Source: Desnuesiella massiliensis (GTDB taxonomy: Bacteria; Bacillota; Clostridia; Clostridiales; Clostridiaceae). From it: a stretch of DNA of 64,000 bases. The notes under the pieces are model-generated. The model was given only the letters and a program-made list of their open reading frames with translations, did not search any database and was not told the origin of the DNA. The translations under genes were made by a program, and so were the position numbers. Positions 33,423-42,206 of this stretch are shown here, piece after piece (positions within the stretch are counted from its first letter, which is position 1; each line of letters starts with the position of its first letter). The stretch spans positions 248,001 through 312,000 of the forward strand of contig NZ_LN879457.1 in NCBI RefSeq assembly GCF_001403615.1, written 5' to 3'.

Positions 33423-34885
33423 ATGAAGAGTACAGATATGAAGTTCCCAAAAGGATTCTTGTGGGGGGAGCTACTGCTGCAAATCAGTTTGAAGGTGGAT
33501 ATAGAGAAGGTGGAAAAGGATTAAGTACATCAGACATGTTGACAGGTGGAACTTATAATTCTGCTAGGAGAATAACTACTGAATTAGAAGAAGGAGCTTA
33601 CTATCCAAGCCATGAAGCTATCGATTTTTATCATAGATATAAAGAAGATATAGCTCTTTTTGCTGAAATGGGTTTTAAAACATTTAGAATGTCTATTAAT
33701 TGGACGAGAATATTTCCTAATGGAGATGAGCTAGAACCTAATGAGGAAGGTTTAAAGTTCTATGATGATGTTTTTAATGAATTAAAGAAATACAAAATTG
33801 AACCACTAGTAACTATTTCTCATTATGAAACCCCATATGGATTAACAAAGAAATTTAATGGTTGGTTAGATAGACAAGTTATTGATTGCTATTTAAGATA
33901 TTGTAAAACTATATTTACGAGATATAAAGATGTAGTTAAATATTGGTTAACATTTAATGAAATAAATATTTTAACCCATGGAGGAGCTGCTGCATTCTTA
34001 GGTGGAGGATTATTGTTTGATGGAATTAGAGAAATAAAGCTCTCAGATTATGAAGATTATCATTTACCTGAATGTTTTCAAGCTCTTCATCACCAGTTTG
34101 TTGCTAGTGCTAAAGCAGTTCAACTAGGCCATTCGATAAATAAAGACTTTAAAATTGGTTGTATGGTAGCTAATGTTACTCAGTATCCATATACTTGCAA
34201 TCCAGATGATATCTTATTAGCACAGCAAAAAGAAGAATTTAATAATTTTTTATGTGCTGATGTCCAAGTAAGAGGAAAATACTCAGGTTTAGCAAAGCGT
34301 TTCTTTAGAGAAAATAATATAGAAATTAAAATGGAGGAAGGAGACTTAGAAACACTTAAAAATGGTTGTGTTGACTTCTATACATTTAGTTATTATTCAT
34401 CAAGTTGCTTAAGTGCAAATCCTGATGTAGAAAGTACTACTGGAAATTTAGCAAGAGGGATAAAGAACCCGTATTTAAAAGCTAGTGAATGGGGATGGCT
34501 AATCGATCCTAAGGGATTAAGAATAACTTTAAACAAGCTTTATAATAGATATCAAATTCCAATGATGGTTGTTGAGAATGGTTTAGGTGCTGTTGATATG
34601 ATAGAAGAAGATGGATCAATAAATGATGATTATAGAATTGCTTACTTAAAAGCTCACATTGAGGAAATGAAAGAGGCTATTGCTGATGGAGTTGAATTAT
34701 GGGGATATACTCCATGGGGATGTATTGACCTTGTAAGTGCAGGAACTGGGGAAATGAAAAAGCGCTACGGATTTATACATGTCGATAAAGAAAATGACGG
34801 TACAGGAACATTGAAAAGATCAAGAAAGAAGAGCTTTTATTGGTATAAGAAAGTTATAGAAACCAATGGCGAAGATTTGGCATAA
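33423..34885 (+). CDS. GH1 6-phospho-beta-glucosidase, copy 2, frameshifted near 5' end
   Basis: ATG 33423 follows GGAGGG (33410-33415) and opens MKSTDMKFPKGFLWG; at a run of six G (33463-33468) the frame is lost and stops at 33522. Adding one G gives an unbroken ~487-residue GH1 enzyme ending at 34885, with 'TFNEIN' and 'VENGLGAVD' intact. The break falls at the same codon (the WGG of FLWGGAT) as in copy 1. Contains an insertion with respect to copies 1 and 3 near 'GGAAAFLGGGLLF'-like residues 175-195. Product expected to hydrolyse phospho-beta-glucosides. Confidence 0.8.
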
Positions 34886-34973
34886 TTAGCTTTAAAGAAA
34901 GTGTAAATTTACGATATATAATGAACAGGTAATATTTACGAATTATAAATTAGTTTATAAAAGGAGAATAACT

Positions 34974-36401
34974 ATGAATAATAATATAAATCAATTTCCA
35001 GAAGGATTTTTATGGGGAGGAGCAGTGGCTGCTAACCAGTGTGAAGGAGCATGGAATGCTGACGGAAAGGGGGTAAGCATTGCAGATGTTGGTACAGCAG
35101 GTGCTGTAGATAAGCAGCGTGAATATACTGATGTAGTTGTGGAAGGAACTTATTACCCATCCCATGAAGCTATAGATTTTTTCCATCGCTATAAAGATGA
35201 TATTGCTCTATTTGCTGAGATGGGCTTCAAATGCTTTAGAACTTCAATTGCTTGGACAAGAATTTTCCCTAATGGTGATGAGACAGAGCCAAATGAAGAA
35301 GGTTTAAAATTTTATGATAACTTATTTGATGAATGTATAAAATATGGCATTGAACCGGTGGTTACAATTTCTCACTATGAGATGCCTTACGGTTTGGTAG
35401 AAAAATATGGAGCATGGAGAGATCGTAAGCTGGTGGATTTCTATTTAAATTACTGTAAGGTAATATTCACTAGATATAAGAATAAGGTTAAATATTGGAT
35501 GACTTTCAATGAAATAAACGTAATTTCAATAAATCCATTTAGACCTGCAGGGATTAAGTTTAAAGATAATGAAAATAAAGAACAAGTTTGTTATCAAGCT
35601 GCTCATCATCAATTTATTGCAAGTGCAAAAGCTGTTAAACTTGGTCATGAAATTAATCCTGACTTTAAAATTGGCTGTATGATTCTTTATCCTCTAATTT
35701 ATCCTGAAACTTGTAATCCAAAGGATGTGCAGGTTGCTAATGAAGCGATGAATAAGCATTACTTCTTCTCAGATGTGCAGGTAAGGGGCTACTATCCAAA
35801 TTATATGACGCGCTATTTTGAAATAAATAATATTAATATAAAGATGGAAGCAGAGGATGAAGAAATATTAAGAGATGGCTGTGTAGATTACATTGGATTT
35901 AGTTATTATATGTCTTTAGTAATTAATTCAAAGCCTGAACAGGAGAATACTACAAGTGGTAATGTGTTAGGGGGGCTGAAAAATCCTTACTTAATAGCAT
36001 CTGATTGGGGATGGCAGGTTGATCCAGAAGGCCTTAGAATTTCACTAAATAATCTGTATGACCGTTATCAAATACCACTGTTTGTTGTTGAAAATGGGTT
36101 GGGAGCTGTTGATAAGATTGAGGAAGACGGTTCTATTAATGATGATTTTAGAATTGACTATTTAAGAAGACATATAACTGAAATGAAGAAGGCCGTAACA
36201 ATTGATGGTGTAGATCTTATGGGGTATACACCCTGGGGATGCATTGATTTAATTAGTGCAGGCACTGGCGAAATGAAGAAACGCTATGGGTTCATATATG
36301 TTGATAAAGACAATGAGGGAAATGGAACCTTAGAAAGATCTAGAAAGAAGAGTTTCCATTGGTACAAAAAAGTTATTGAGAGCAATGGAGAAGAACTATA
36401 A
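34974..36401 (+). CDS. bglA: GH1 6-phospho-beta-glucosidase, copy 3
   Basis: 475 residues, intact. It starts MNNNINQFPEGFLWGGAVAA, has the acid/base 'TFNEIN' (Glu180) and the nucleophile 'VENGLGAVD' (about Glu376), and ends in 'KKSFHWYKKVIESNG', as do both siblings. At the codon where copies 1 and 2 are broken this gene reads TGGGGAGGAGC, with no long G run. ATG follows AAGGAGAAT. The three paralogues probably differ in aglycone preference. Last gene of the operon before a hairpin terminator. Confidence 0.9.
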   Translation: MNNNINQFPEGFLWGGAVAANQCEGAWNADGKGVSIADVGTAGAVDKQREYTDVVVEGTYYPSHEAIDFFHRYKDDIALFAEMGFKCFRTSIAWTRIFPNGDETEPNEEGLKFYDNLFDECIKYGIEPVVTISHYEMPYGLVEKYGAWRDRKLVDFYLNYCKVIFTRYKNKVKYWMTFNEINVISINPFRPAGIKFKDNENKEQVCYQAAHHQFIASAKAVKLGHEINPDFKIGCMILYPLIYPETCNPKDVQVANEAMNKHYFFSDVQVRGYYPNYMTRYFEINNINIKMEAEDEEILRDGCVDYIGFSYYMSLVINSKPEQENTTSGNVLGGLKNPYLIASDWGWQVDPEGLRISLNNLYDRYQIPLFVVENGLGAVDKIEEDGSINDDFRIDYLRRHITEMKKAVTIDGVDLMGYTPWGCIDLISAGTGEMKKRYGFIYVDKDNEGNGTLERSRKKSFHWYKKVIESNGEEL

Positions 36402-36450
36402 TAGGCTTTCTCTGATTTAAAAGTGAAAAATTTTTATATACTATTTTAAT

Positions 36451-36493
36451 AAGAACCAATTATCTTTTTATAAGCAAGAGATAACTGGTTCTT
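36451..36493 (+). terminator. Terminator of the beta-glucoside operon
   Basis: AAGAACCAATTATCT (36451-36465) pairs with AGATAACTGGTTCTT (36479-36493), 15 bp with one G-U, followed by ATATTTATG. Confidence 0.65.
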
Positions 36494-36697
36494 ATATTTA
36501 TGAAGAAAACTAGAGATAAATAGAGGTATGATGAAGTAATATCCTATAAATAAGTTCTAGGAGTATGATATTAGAAATATAAGGTAATATTATGTGTTAA
36601 GTTAACTTGAAATATAGTATATAATAACTCATAATAGAATTATGAATATTGCATAATGTTTGAGTTTTTCATGAAAAAATATTAAGGGGGATTTTTT

Positions 36698-37297
36698 ATG
36701 GGATTATTTGGTCCAAGCAAAAAGGAAATTTGGAGTAAGCTAGCAGAAGAAATTAAAGCAAGTTATGTTGATAACGGGATATGGAAGGGAGATAGGGTAG
36801 AGGCACGGATAGATAACTGGATTGTTGTATTAGATACCTATGTAGTATCTGCAGGAAGAACCTCTATAACTTACACCAGGATGAGAGCACCCTTTGTAAA
36901 TCGTGATAACTTTTACTTTAAGATATATAGAAGTGGTATATTTAGTGGATTAGGAAAGCTTTTAGGCATGCAGGATATTAATGTGGGCCATGATAGTTTT
37001 GATGAAGAGTTTATAATAAAAGGCAACAGTGAAGAAAAAGTAAAACGGTTATTTTCTAATGAACGCGTAAGAGCTTTAATACAAGATCAGCGTGAAATCA
37101 ATCTTGAAATAAAGGATGATGAGGGCTACTTTAGCACTAGCTTTCCAGAGGATGTGGATGAGCTTTGTTTTATGGTTACTGGTGTAATTAATGATATTGA
37201 ACAGCTCAAAGAATTGTATGAGTTATTTGCAGAGGTATTAAGAGAGCTATGTAATATAGGTTCAGCAGGTGCTGAAAATCCAGGGGTTGTTATATAA
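36698..37297 (+). CDS. Conserved hypothetical protein (199 aa)
   Basis: Not confidently recognised. The sequence starts MGLFGPSKKEIWSKLAEEI and has a conserved-looking core with 'IWKGDRVEARIDNWIVVLDT', 'TRMRAPFVNRDNFYFKIYR' and 'DEEFIIKGNSEEKVKRLFS', a pattern of soluble clostridial proteins that resemble the DUF3137 group. No signal peptide or membrane segment. ATG follows AAGGGGG. It stands alone between the beta-glucoside operon and a minus-strand gene. Confidence 0.6.
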   Translation: MGLFGPSKKEIWSKLAEEIKASYVDNGIWKGDRVEARIDNWIVVLDTYVVSAGRTSITYTRMRAPFVNRDNFYFKIYRSGIFSGLGKLLGMQDINVGHDSFDEEFIIKGNSEEKVKRLFSNERVRALIQDQREINLEIKDDEGYFSTSFPEDVDELCFMVTGVINDIEQLKELYELFAEVLRELCNIGSAGAENPGVVI

Positions 37298-37437
37298 ACT
37301 ATTTTGAACAAAGGTAGAATTTTATATGAAGGAAGTGTCGCAAAACTACTCTAAAAAGTAGTTTGATCCACTCATTTTTGTCTTACAATAAGAATCGATT
37401 ATGAAAATAGGGCCATTGGCACAAGCTTTCTACAGAA

Positions 37438-37466
37438 TTTGCGGGACTTTCGGGTCCCGCATTTTC
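37438..37466. terminator. GC-rich hairpin terminator
   Basis: TGCGGGAC pairs with GTCCCGCA around TTTCGG, followed by TTTTCT on the plus strand and AAATTC on the minus. It separates two convergent genes. Confidence 0.7.
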
Positions 37467-37515
37467 TAATCCAAACTTTCTATGCATTTAAACCTTACAT
37501 TTATTAACTTAGAAT

Positions 37516-37875
37516 TTAATTGTATTTATCTGTTTTAAAATATATACTTTTTATATCTTCTATCCCCTGATAAATCTCTTCACTTGTAAAATTTCCTTTT
37601 TCTAATTCTTCATCACTCTTTTCAAGTAATGTGTTATAAAAGTCAAATGCAATTTGATAAATTTCTTCTGTATTATTTTTGTTTATTGCCTCAAAAAGTA
37701 TATTTTCAGCTTTATTATAATCCCCATCATTGACAAGGCGTTTAAGAATAATCCGAAGAATATCTCCAGAACCAATATTACTTAAATTTATTTTTTCGAT
37801 ACTTTCCTCTTTTTTATTCAGCACCGTCTTTGCTATATTTTTTGCAAGATCATTAATTAATTTTTCGATATTCAT
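37516..37875 (-). CDS. Hypothetical helical protein (DUF6483-like)
   Basis: 119 residues, all predicted helix, with 'MNIEKLINDLAKNIAKTVLN' at the N-terminus and tetratricopeptide-like repeats later ('DYNKAENILFEAINKNNTEE', 'IYQIAFDFYNTLLEKSDEEL'). This resembles the DUF6483 family, annotated by pattern only. ATG follows AAGGTGAAAG. Nothing else in the context indicates a function. Confidence 0.55.
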   Translation of the reverse strand: MNIEKLINDLAKNIAKTVLNKKEESIEKINLSNIGSGDILRIILKRLVNDGDYNKAENILFEAINKNNTEEIYQIAFDFYNTLLEKSDEELEKGNFTSEEIYQGIEDIKSIYFKTDKYN

Positions 37876-38034
37876 GTACTTTCACCTTCTTTAAGTTCAC
37901 CTGTATTACATTCAACACTTAACATAAAAATCCTTTGAAAAATAGTGGTAATGATTAAAAGCAACAATATTGTCTATAATTATAGTCACATTAACTATCA
38001 AGAACATTTTGCAAGAGAAGCGACCCCTTTAAAT

Positions 38035-39036
38035 TTAGGAACTAGAACTAGAAGCCGCTGCTGCCGAAGCTGCTACAGTACCAGCAATGGCCGCATTTTG
38101 AGCAGCTATTAAGGTTTCTATAGAAGTACTAAAGGTAGTACCTACAATCTCACCATTTTTAAGCTTATCTATATAATCCTCACTAATAAGGGAAATAGAG
38201 AACATAAGATTGATCTCTTTTCCAGACCATTTAAAGGCTTTTACGCTCTTTAGGTGATTATAAAGCTCTACTACCTTAGTGGCTGACTCTTCCGCATAAT
38301 CCTCTAAAAGACAAAGGAAGCCAAACATTTCATAGCAGTTAGAATATATTTTGATGCCTTCTTCCTTAAAGTATCTGTGGAGTTTAACACAAGTAGTTAC
38401 CTTTTCTTCTGTACTTTTAGGACTTAATACCAGCATATGAGATAGTAATTGTAGTCCATCACTTTTTGAAAAACCTTCAGCTACTAATCTTGAATAGCAT
38501 TCTTCCATTTCAGTTGTAAGCGTTCTTGTATCCTTGTCAGAAGCACTTAGCAAGGCTGCCATGGGGTAGTCACTATAACCTGTGAGCCAAAAGTGGTTGC
38601 TTTTCATGCTTTCATATAAAGTATAGCTTTTACTTATCCTTCCGTTCCAGTCACCTATTTCTGAGGAGGTGAGAATTGAAAAGGCAGCTATGCTGGAATA
38701 ATTATTTTTCTTAAAGCCTTGCTGCTTCATCTTATCCTCTAGAGAAATTAAATCCTTAAAGGCACTTTTGGGGTCGTTAACAGAAGTTAAAAGTAGGGTA
38801 GATATGATGAAAAGATGGTAACTCCTATAGCTAGAGAAAGCTCCAGTATTGTCCTTTATATATTTTTGTAATTCTTCAAAGTCATCATCATTAAAGTCTT
38901 TTTTCTTTAAGGTGTAGATAAGAGCAGCAAATTCCACAATAAGCTTTGAGGTCCATTTATGATGAGAATAAATAGTTTCGTAGTTCTGAAGAAGATTATC
39001 TACTTTATTTTTTAATAAAATATCCATTATGCTCAC
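38035..39036 (-). CDS. DUF4003-like protein
   Basis: 333 residues, helical, beginning 'MDILLKNKVDNLLQNYETIY' and with repeats of about 50 residues containing 'FLWLTGYSDYPMAALLA'-type segments (near residue 155), as in DUF4003 proteins. The C-terminus is a low-complexity Ala/Ser tail (AAIAGTVAASAAAASSSSS). No membrane helix. ATG is preceded by AGGAGTG. Family function unknown. Confidence 0.65.
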   Translation of the reverse strand: MSIMDILLKNKVDNLLQNYETIYSHHKWTSKLIVEFAALIYTLKKKDFNDDDFEELQKYIKDNTGAFSSYRSYHLFIISTLLLTSVNDPKSAFKDLISLEDKMKQQGFKKNNYSSIAAFSILTSSEIGDWNGRISKSYTLYESMKSNHFWLTGYSDYPMAALLSASDKDTRTLTTEMEECYSRLVAEGFSKSDGLQLLSHMLVLSPKSTEEKVTTCVKLHRYFKEEGIKIYSNCYEMFGFLCLLEDYAEESATKVVELYNHLKSVKAFKWSGKEINLMFSISLISEDYIDKLKNGEIVGTTFSTSIETLIAAQNAAIAGTVAASAAAASSSSS

Positions 39037-39128
39037 TCCTAAAATATTGTTATATATATTTTAGCATAAAATCTACTATAGAAAAACGGAATATAACTGC
39101 AACTTATAGATGTATAAAAATAAAAGCA

Positions 39129-39157
39129 TTGAAATTTTTTAATCTATGATATAGAAT
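39129..39157 (+). promoter_or_regulatory. Putative sigma-A promoter of the hem-cbi operon
   Basis: TTGAAA at 39129-39134, 17-base spacer and TAGAAT at 39152-39157, located about 35 bases before the riboswitch. Confidence 0.5.
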
Positions 39158-39189
39158 TTAATTATCAATATAAATGGAATATTAAAAGT

Positions 39190-39345
39190 TTTAGGTACTC
39201 TTTCGTAGAGTTTAAAAGGGAAAATGGTGAGAATCCATTACAGCCCCCGCTACTGTAACAGAGACGAATCTCGACCACTGGATATTTATATATCTGGGAA
39301 GGTGAGAGGAGGAAGACCTGTAAGTCAGGAGACCTGCCTATAACT
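39190..39345 (+). promoter_or_regulatory. Cobalamin riboswitch
   Basis: The B12 box AGTCAGGAGACCTGCC is at 39323-39338, with a preceding GGGAAGGTGAGAGGAGG (39296-39312) and the AAAAGGGAAAATGGTGAGAATCC element near 39213-39235 followed by CCCGCTACTGTAAC (39246-39259). These are the conserved blocks of adenosylcobalamin-sensing riboswitches in order. It is 160 bases before hemA, so cobalamin should repress the whole hem-cbi operon. Confidence 0.95.
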
Positions 39346-39449
39346 AGCTAATCCCTCGGAGGGCGGGAAAATGGCTATGTAGATAACTAAGAGGCATTAC
39401 CTGTTTTTGCGTACTTATTATGCCTTTATGTATATTTATATGCCTATAC

Positions 39450-39485
39450 GCCTTTACCACTTGGGTAAAGGCTTTAATTTTTATT
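39450..39485 (+). terminator. Riboswitch expression-platform terminator
   Basis: GCCTTTACC (39450-39458) pairs with GGTAAAGGC (39464-39472), followed by TTTAATTTTTATTT, just before the hemA ribosome binding site. It is probably formed when cobalamin is bound. Confidence 0.75.
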
Positions 39486-39501
39486 TGGAGGGATTGCATT
39501 G

Positions 39502-40695
39502 ATGCAAGCGGTGTTAATTCAGCAGGACTTACCTTTAGATATAAGGGAAAAACTATCTTTGAGCAAGAAGAGACAAAGCATGCTCAGGGAAGGGCTTTTG
39601 GAAATATGTAAAGAGATAATAATTTTATCTACTTGCAATAGAACAGAGATCTATGCAAATTCTGATAAAGCATATGAAGAGTTAATAGAATGTATCTTTA
39701 ATATCTGTAACTGGGATAAGAACCTAATGGACTATATGTCTCATATTAACCATGATGAATTGATTACACATTTGATGGAGTTAAGCTGTGGTTTTAAATC
39801 CAAGATTCTAGGAGAAGACCAGATATTGAGCCAATTAAAAGAAGCCTACAAGGATTCACTAGAGGAGGGAGCTTCTCAGGGAGAATTAGGAAGATTGTTT
39901 CAAGAGGCCATTGCTTGTGGCAAAAGATTTAGACAACAGGCTAATTTGTATGAAATACCTGTTTCCTCAGCTTCTATTGCTTGTAAAATGGCTAAAAGAT
40001 TTAAGGCAAAGAACTATATGCTCATAGGTTTTGGAGAAGTGGGAACACTAGCAGCAAAATATATTTTATCAGAGGATACAGAAAAGCTCTATGTGGTAGT
40101 AAGAAATAAAAAAGTTTTAACTTTAGAGGATGAAAGAGTAGAAATTATAGATTTTAATGAAAAAAATGATTATATAGAATTTGTAGATTGTATTATAAGC
40201 TGTACAAGCGCACCTCATACAGTGCTTAGGAAGGAAGAGATACCTGGAAATAAAGCCTTGGCTATCTTTGACTTAGCAGTACCTAGGGATGTAGAGACTG
40301 ATATAGGAGAATTGCCTAATATAAGGCTTTTTGATATAGATTATATAAGCGCCTTAGATGACGAGAACAAAAGACTTAGAGAAGAAAGAATGAATAGCTG
40401 TAGGCATATAATTGAAACCTTCATTGAAGAATATAAGCAGTGGATTGAGCTTAGAGAAATAGCACCTCATATTAAGAACATAAAAGCTTATGGTGAGGCT
40501 ATATATAAGGAAAGAGTTCAGAGCTATAAAAGTAAAAGTAAGAGCTTAGAAGATCAGGAATTAGCGATAACGCTGATAAAGAGCACTTCAGATGCTTATG
40601 TAAACAGAGCCATAGAGGTTCTTAAGGAAGAGAAATTAAGGGGATGTGGTAACGAGTGCATGAGGATACTAGAAAAGATATTTCTCAGGGAATAA
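39502..40695 (+). CDS. hemA: Glutamyl-tRNA reductase
   Basis: 397 residues. Reduces glutamyl-tRNA to glutamate-1-semialdehyde with NADPH, the first committed step of tetrapyrrole synthesis. Catalytic Cys lies in 'LSTCNRTEIY' near residue 40; the NADPH site is 'YMLIGFGEVGTLAAKYI' near 172. The N-terminus is about ten residues shorter than usual (the GISHKTAP strand is missing or altered). The ATG at 39502 is ten bases from GGAGGG. It is the first gene after the riboswitch and ends in TAATG, overlapping the next start. Confidence 0.9.
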   Translation: MQAVLIQQDLPLDIREKLSLSKKRQSMLREGLLEICKEIIILSTCNRTEIYANSDKAYEELIECIFNICNWDKNLMDYMSHINHDELITHLMELSCGFKSKILGEDQILSQLKEAYKDSLEEGASQGELGRLFQEAIACGKRFRQQANLYEIPVSSASIACKMAKRFKAKNYMLIGFGEVGTLAAKYILSEDTEKLYVVVRNKKVLTLEDERVEIIDFNEKNDYIEFVDCIISCTSAPHTVLRKEEIPGNKALAIFDLAVPRDVETDIGELPNIRLFDIDYISALDDENKRLREERMNSCRHIIETFIEEYKQWIELREIAPHIKNIKAYGEAIYKERVQSYKSKSKSLEDQELAITLIKSTSDAYVNRAIEVLKEEKLRGCGNECMRILEKIFLRE

Positions 40696-41327
40696 TGGAT
40701 TTTCTTCAAATATCCTTAATTTCTACCAAAGTTAAGGTAGGAGTAGTAGGAGGAGGAAGAGCGGCACTGATAAAGGTTAAAAACTTCTTAGAAAAAGGCT
40801 GCAGTGTAGAGGTACTGTCAAAGGATTTTGCAGAGGATTTTAAAGCTATAGCTGATGAGAAGCTAAAAATCATAAAAGGAGTCTATGATAAAGCTTTTAT
40901 AATGGATAAGCATATAGTGATTTTAGCCTTAGAGCCAGGAGAAGCCTTAGAGGAAGCGATAAAGCACTGTGAAGATCACCACAAGATATATATAAATTGC
41001 AGTGATTTCAAAGAGGGCATGGCTCTTATGCCTACTCAGTATAGAGGTGAAAATTTATGCTTTAGCCTCCATACCTCTGGGGGAAATCCTAGAGCTACCA
41101 AAATGATAATGGGTAAAGTTACCAAGCAACTAGAAGAATATGATGAGTTTATAGGATATATAACAAAGCTTAGAAATAATGCTAAAGCACTAGAACATAA
41201 AGAGAATATAATAAATTTTTTGGTTTCGGAAGATTTTGAATATTTTCATAAAAAAGAAAAAGAAAGACTTATAATTACTATGTTTTTTGGTGAAGAAATC
41301 AGTGAGAAAATTTTTGGAGGAGAGTAA
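40695..41327 (+). CDS. Precorrin-2 dehydrogenase-like protein (SirC/Met8 type)
   Basis: 210 residues. NAD-binding motif 'VGVVGGGRAALIKVKNFL' at about 15-32, a middle 'INCSDFKEGMALMPTQY' and 'FSLHTSGGNPRATKMI' correspond to the precorrin-2 dehydrogenase fold (CysG N-terminal/Met8 type). It oxidises precorrin-2 to sirohydrochlorin for CbiK. The start overlaps the hemA stop (TAATG), implying coupling; an in-frame GTG at 40656 would extend it. The sequence is diverged from Met8, and the catalytic Asp could not be placed. Confidence 0.75.
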   Translation: MDFLQISLISTKVKVGVVGGGRAALIKVKNFLEKGCSVEVLSKDFAEDFKAIADEKLKIIKGVYDKAFIMDKHIVILALEPGEALEEAIKHCEDHHKIYINCSDFKEGMALMPTQYRGENLCFSLHTSGGNPRATKMIMGKVTKQLEEYDEFIGYITKLRNNAKALEHKENIINFLVSEDFEYFHKKEKERLIITMFFGEEISEKIFGGE

Positions 41328-42206
41328 ATGAATATAAGGATTGGAACTAGAAAAAGTAAGCTGGCTCAAATACAAACAGATTATATTATAAGTAGATTAA
41401 AAGAAAAGTATGATTTTGACTTTGAAAAGGTTCTTATTCAGACAGAGGGAGATAGCAGATTAGATGTTACCCTAGATAAAATCGGAGGTAAGGGACTATT
41501 CATAAAAGAAATAGAGTTTGCACTGCTTCATGGAGATATAGAGGGAGCTGTTCATAGCATGAAGGATGTGCCTTATGAAGTAGGAGACAGCTTCAAAATT
41601 GCGGCTATGCCTATTAGAGAAGATGTAAGAGATGCCTTTGTTTCCATGAATGGAGTACCCTTTGAAGCTTTGCCTAAAGGCGCTAAGGTAGGAACAAGCA
41701 GTATAAGAAGAAGTGCTCAGCTAAAGCTCATGAGACCAGATTTAAACATAGTGCCTATAAGAGGCAATGTAGAAACAAGAATATCTAAAATTCAAAAGGA
41801 AAATCTAGACGGTATAATACTAGCAGCAGCAGGACTAAAAAGATTGGGCATGGAAGAGATAATAACTAACTATTTTGACCCCTTTGAATTCGTGCCCGCA
41901 GTAGGACAGGGAGCTTTAGGAGTGGAGATACTTAAGGAAACGGAATATAGAGAAGTGTTTGAATCCCTAGATAATAAAGAAGTGAGGCTTTGTGTAGAGG
42001 CAGAGAGAAGCTTTATGAGAAGATTAAATGGCGGGTGCCACTCATTAATAGGAGCCTATGGAGTTTTACAGGGAGAAGACCTATATATGGTAGGAACCTT
42101 TGAAGTAGGAAACCATATAGTTAAAAAGGATATCCTAGGCAAGAAAGAGGAGCATCTAAGATTAGGAGAGCTTCTAGCAGAAAAAATATTGAAGGGAGCA
42201 CTATAG
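41328..42206 (+). CDS. hemC: Porphobilinogen deaminase (hydroxymethylbilane synthase)
   Basis: 292 residues. Joins four porphobilinogens to hydroxymethylbilane on a dipyrromethane cofactor bound to Cys237 in 'RLNGGCHSLIG'. Family motifs 'IGTRKSKLAQIQT', 'AVHSMKDVP' (Asp80, catalytic) and 'GTSSIRRSAQL' are present. The ATG directly follows GGAGGAGAGTAA and the upstream stop; tightly packed in the operon. Confidence 0.95.
   Translation: MNIRIGTRKSKLAQIQTDYIISRLKEKYDFDFEKVLIQTEGDSRLDVTLDKIGGKGLFIKEIEFALLHGDIEGAVHSMKDVPYEVGDSFKIAAMPIREDVRDAFVSMNGVPFEALPKGAKVGTSSIRRSAQLKLMRPDLNIVPIRGNVETRISKIQKENLDGIILAAAGLKRLGMEEIITNYFDPFEFVPAVGQGALGVEILKETEYREVFESLDNKEVRLCVEAERSFMRRLNGGCHSLIGAYGVLQGEDLYMVGTFEVGNHIVKKDILGKKEEHLRLGELLAEKILKGAL

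Noticed and set aside
31992..33468. Programmed ribosomal frameshifting at the G6 runs of the GH1 genes
   Set aside because: In the zero frame the run does not form a proper X-XXY-YYZ slippery heptamer and no downstream pseudoknot stands out; a missing base or slippage in DNA is simpler. Kept only as a remote option.
39190..39502. A second riboswitch copy or a tandem arrangement before hemA
   Set aside because: Only one B12 box is present; the downstream hairpins fit the expression platform.
39420..39611. Plus-strand frame of 63 codons before and inside hemA
   Set aside because: It spans the riboswitch terminator and overlaps hemA in another frame, with no ribosome binding site.
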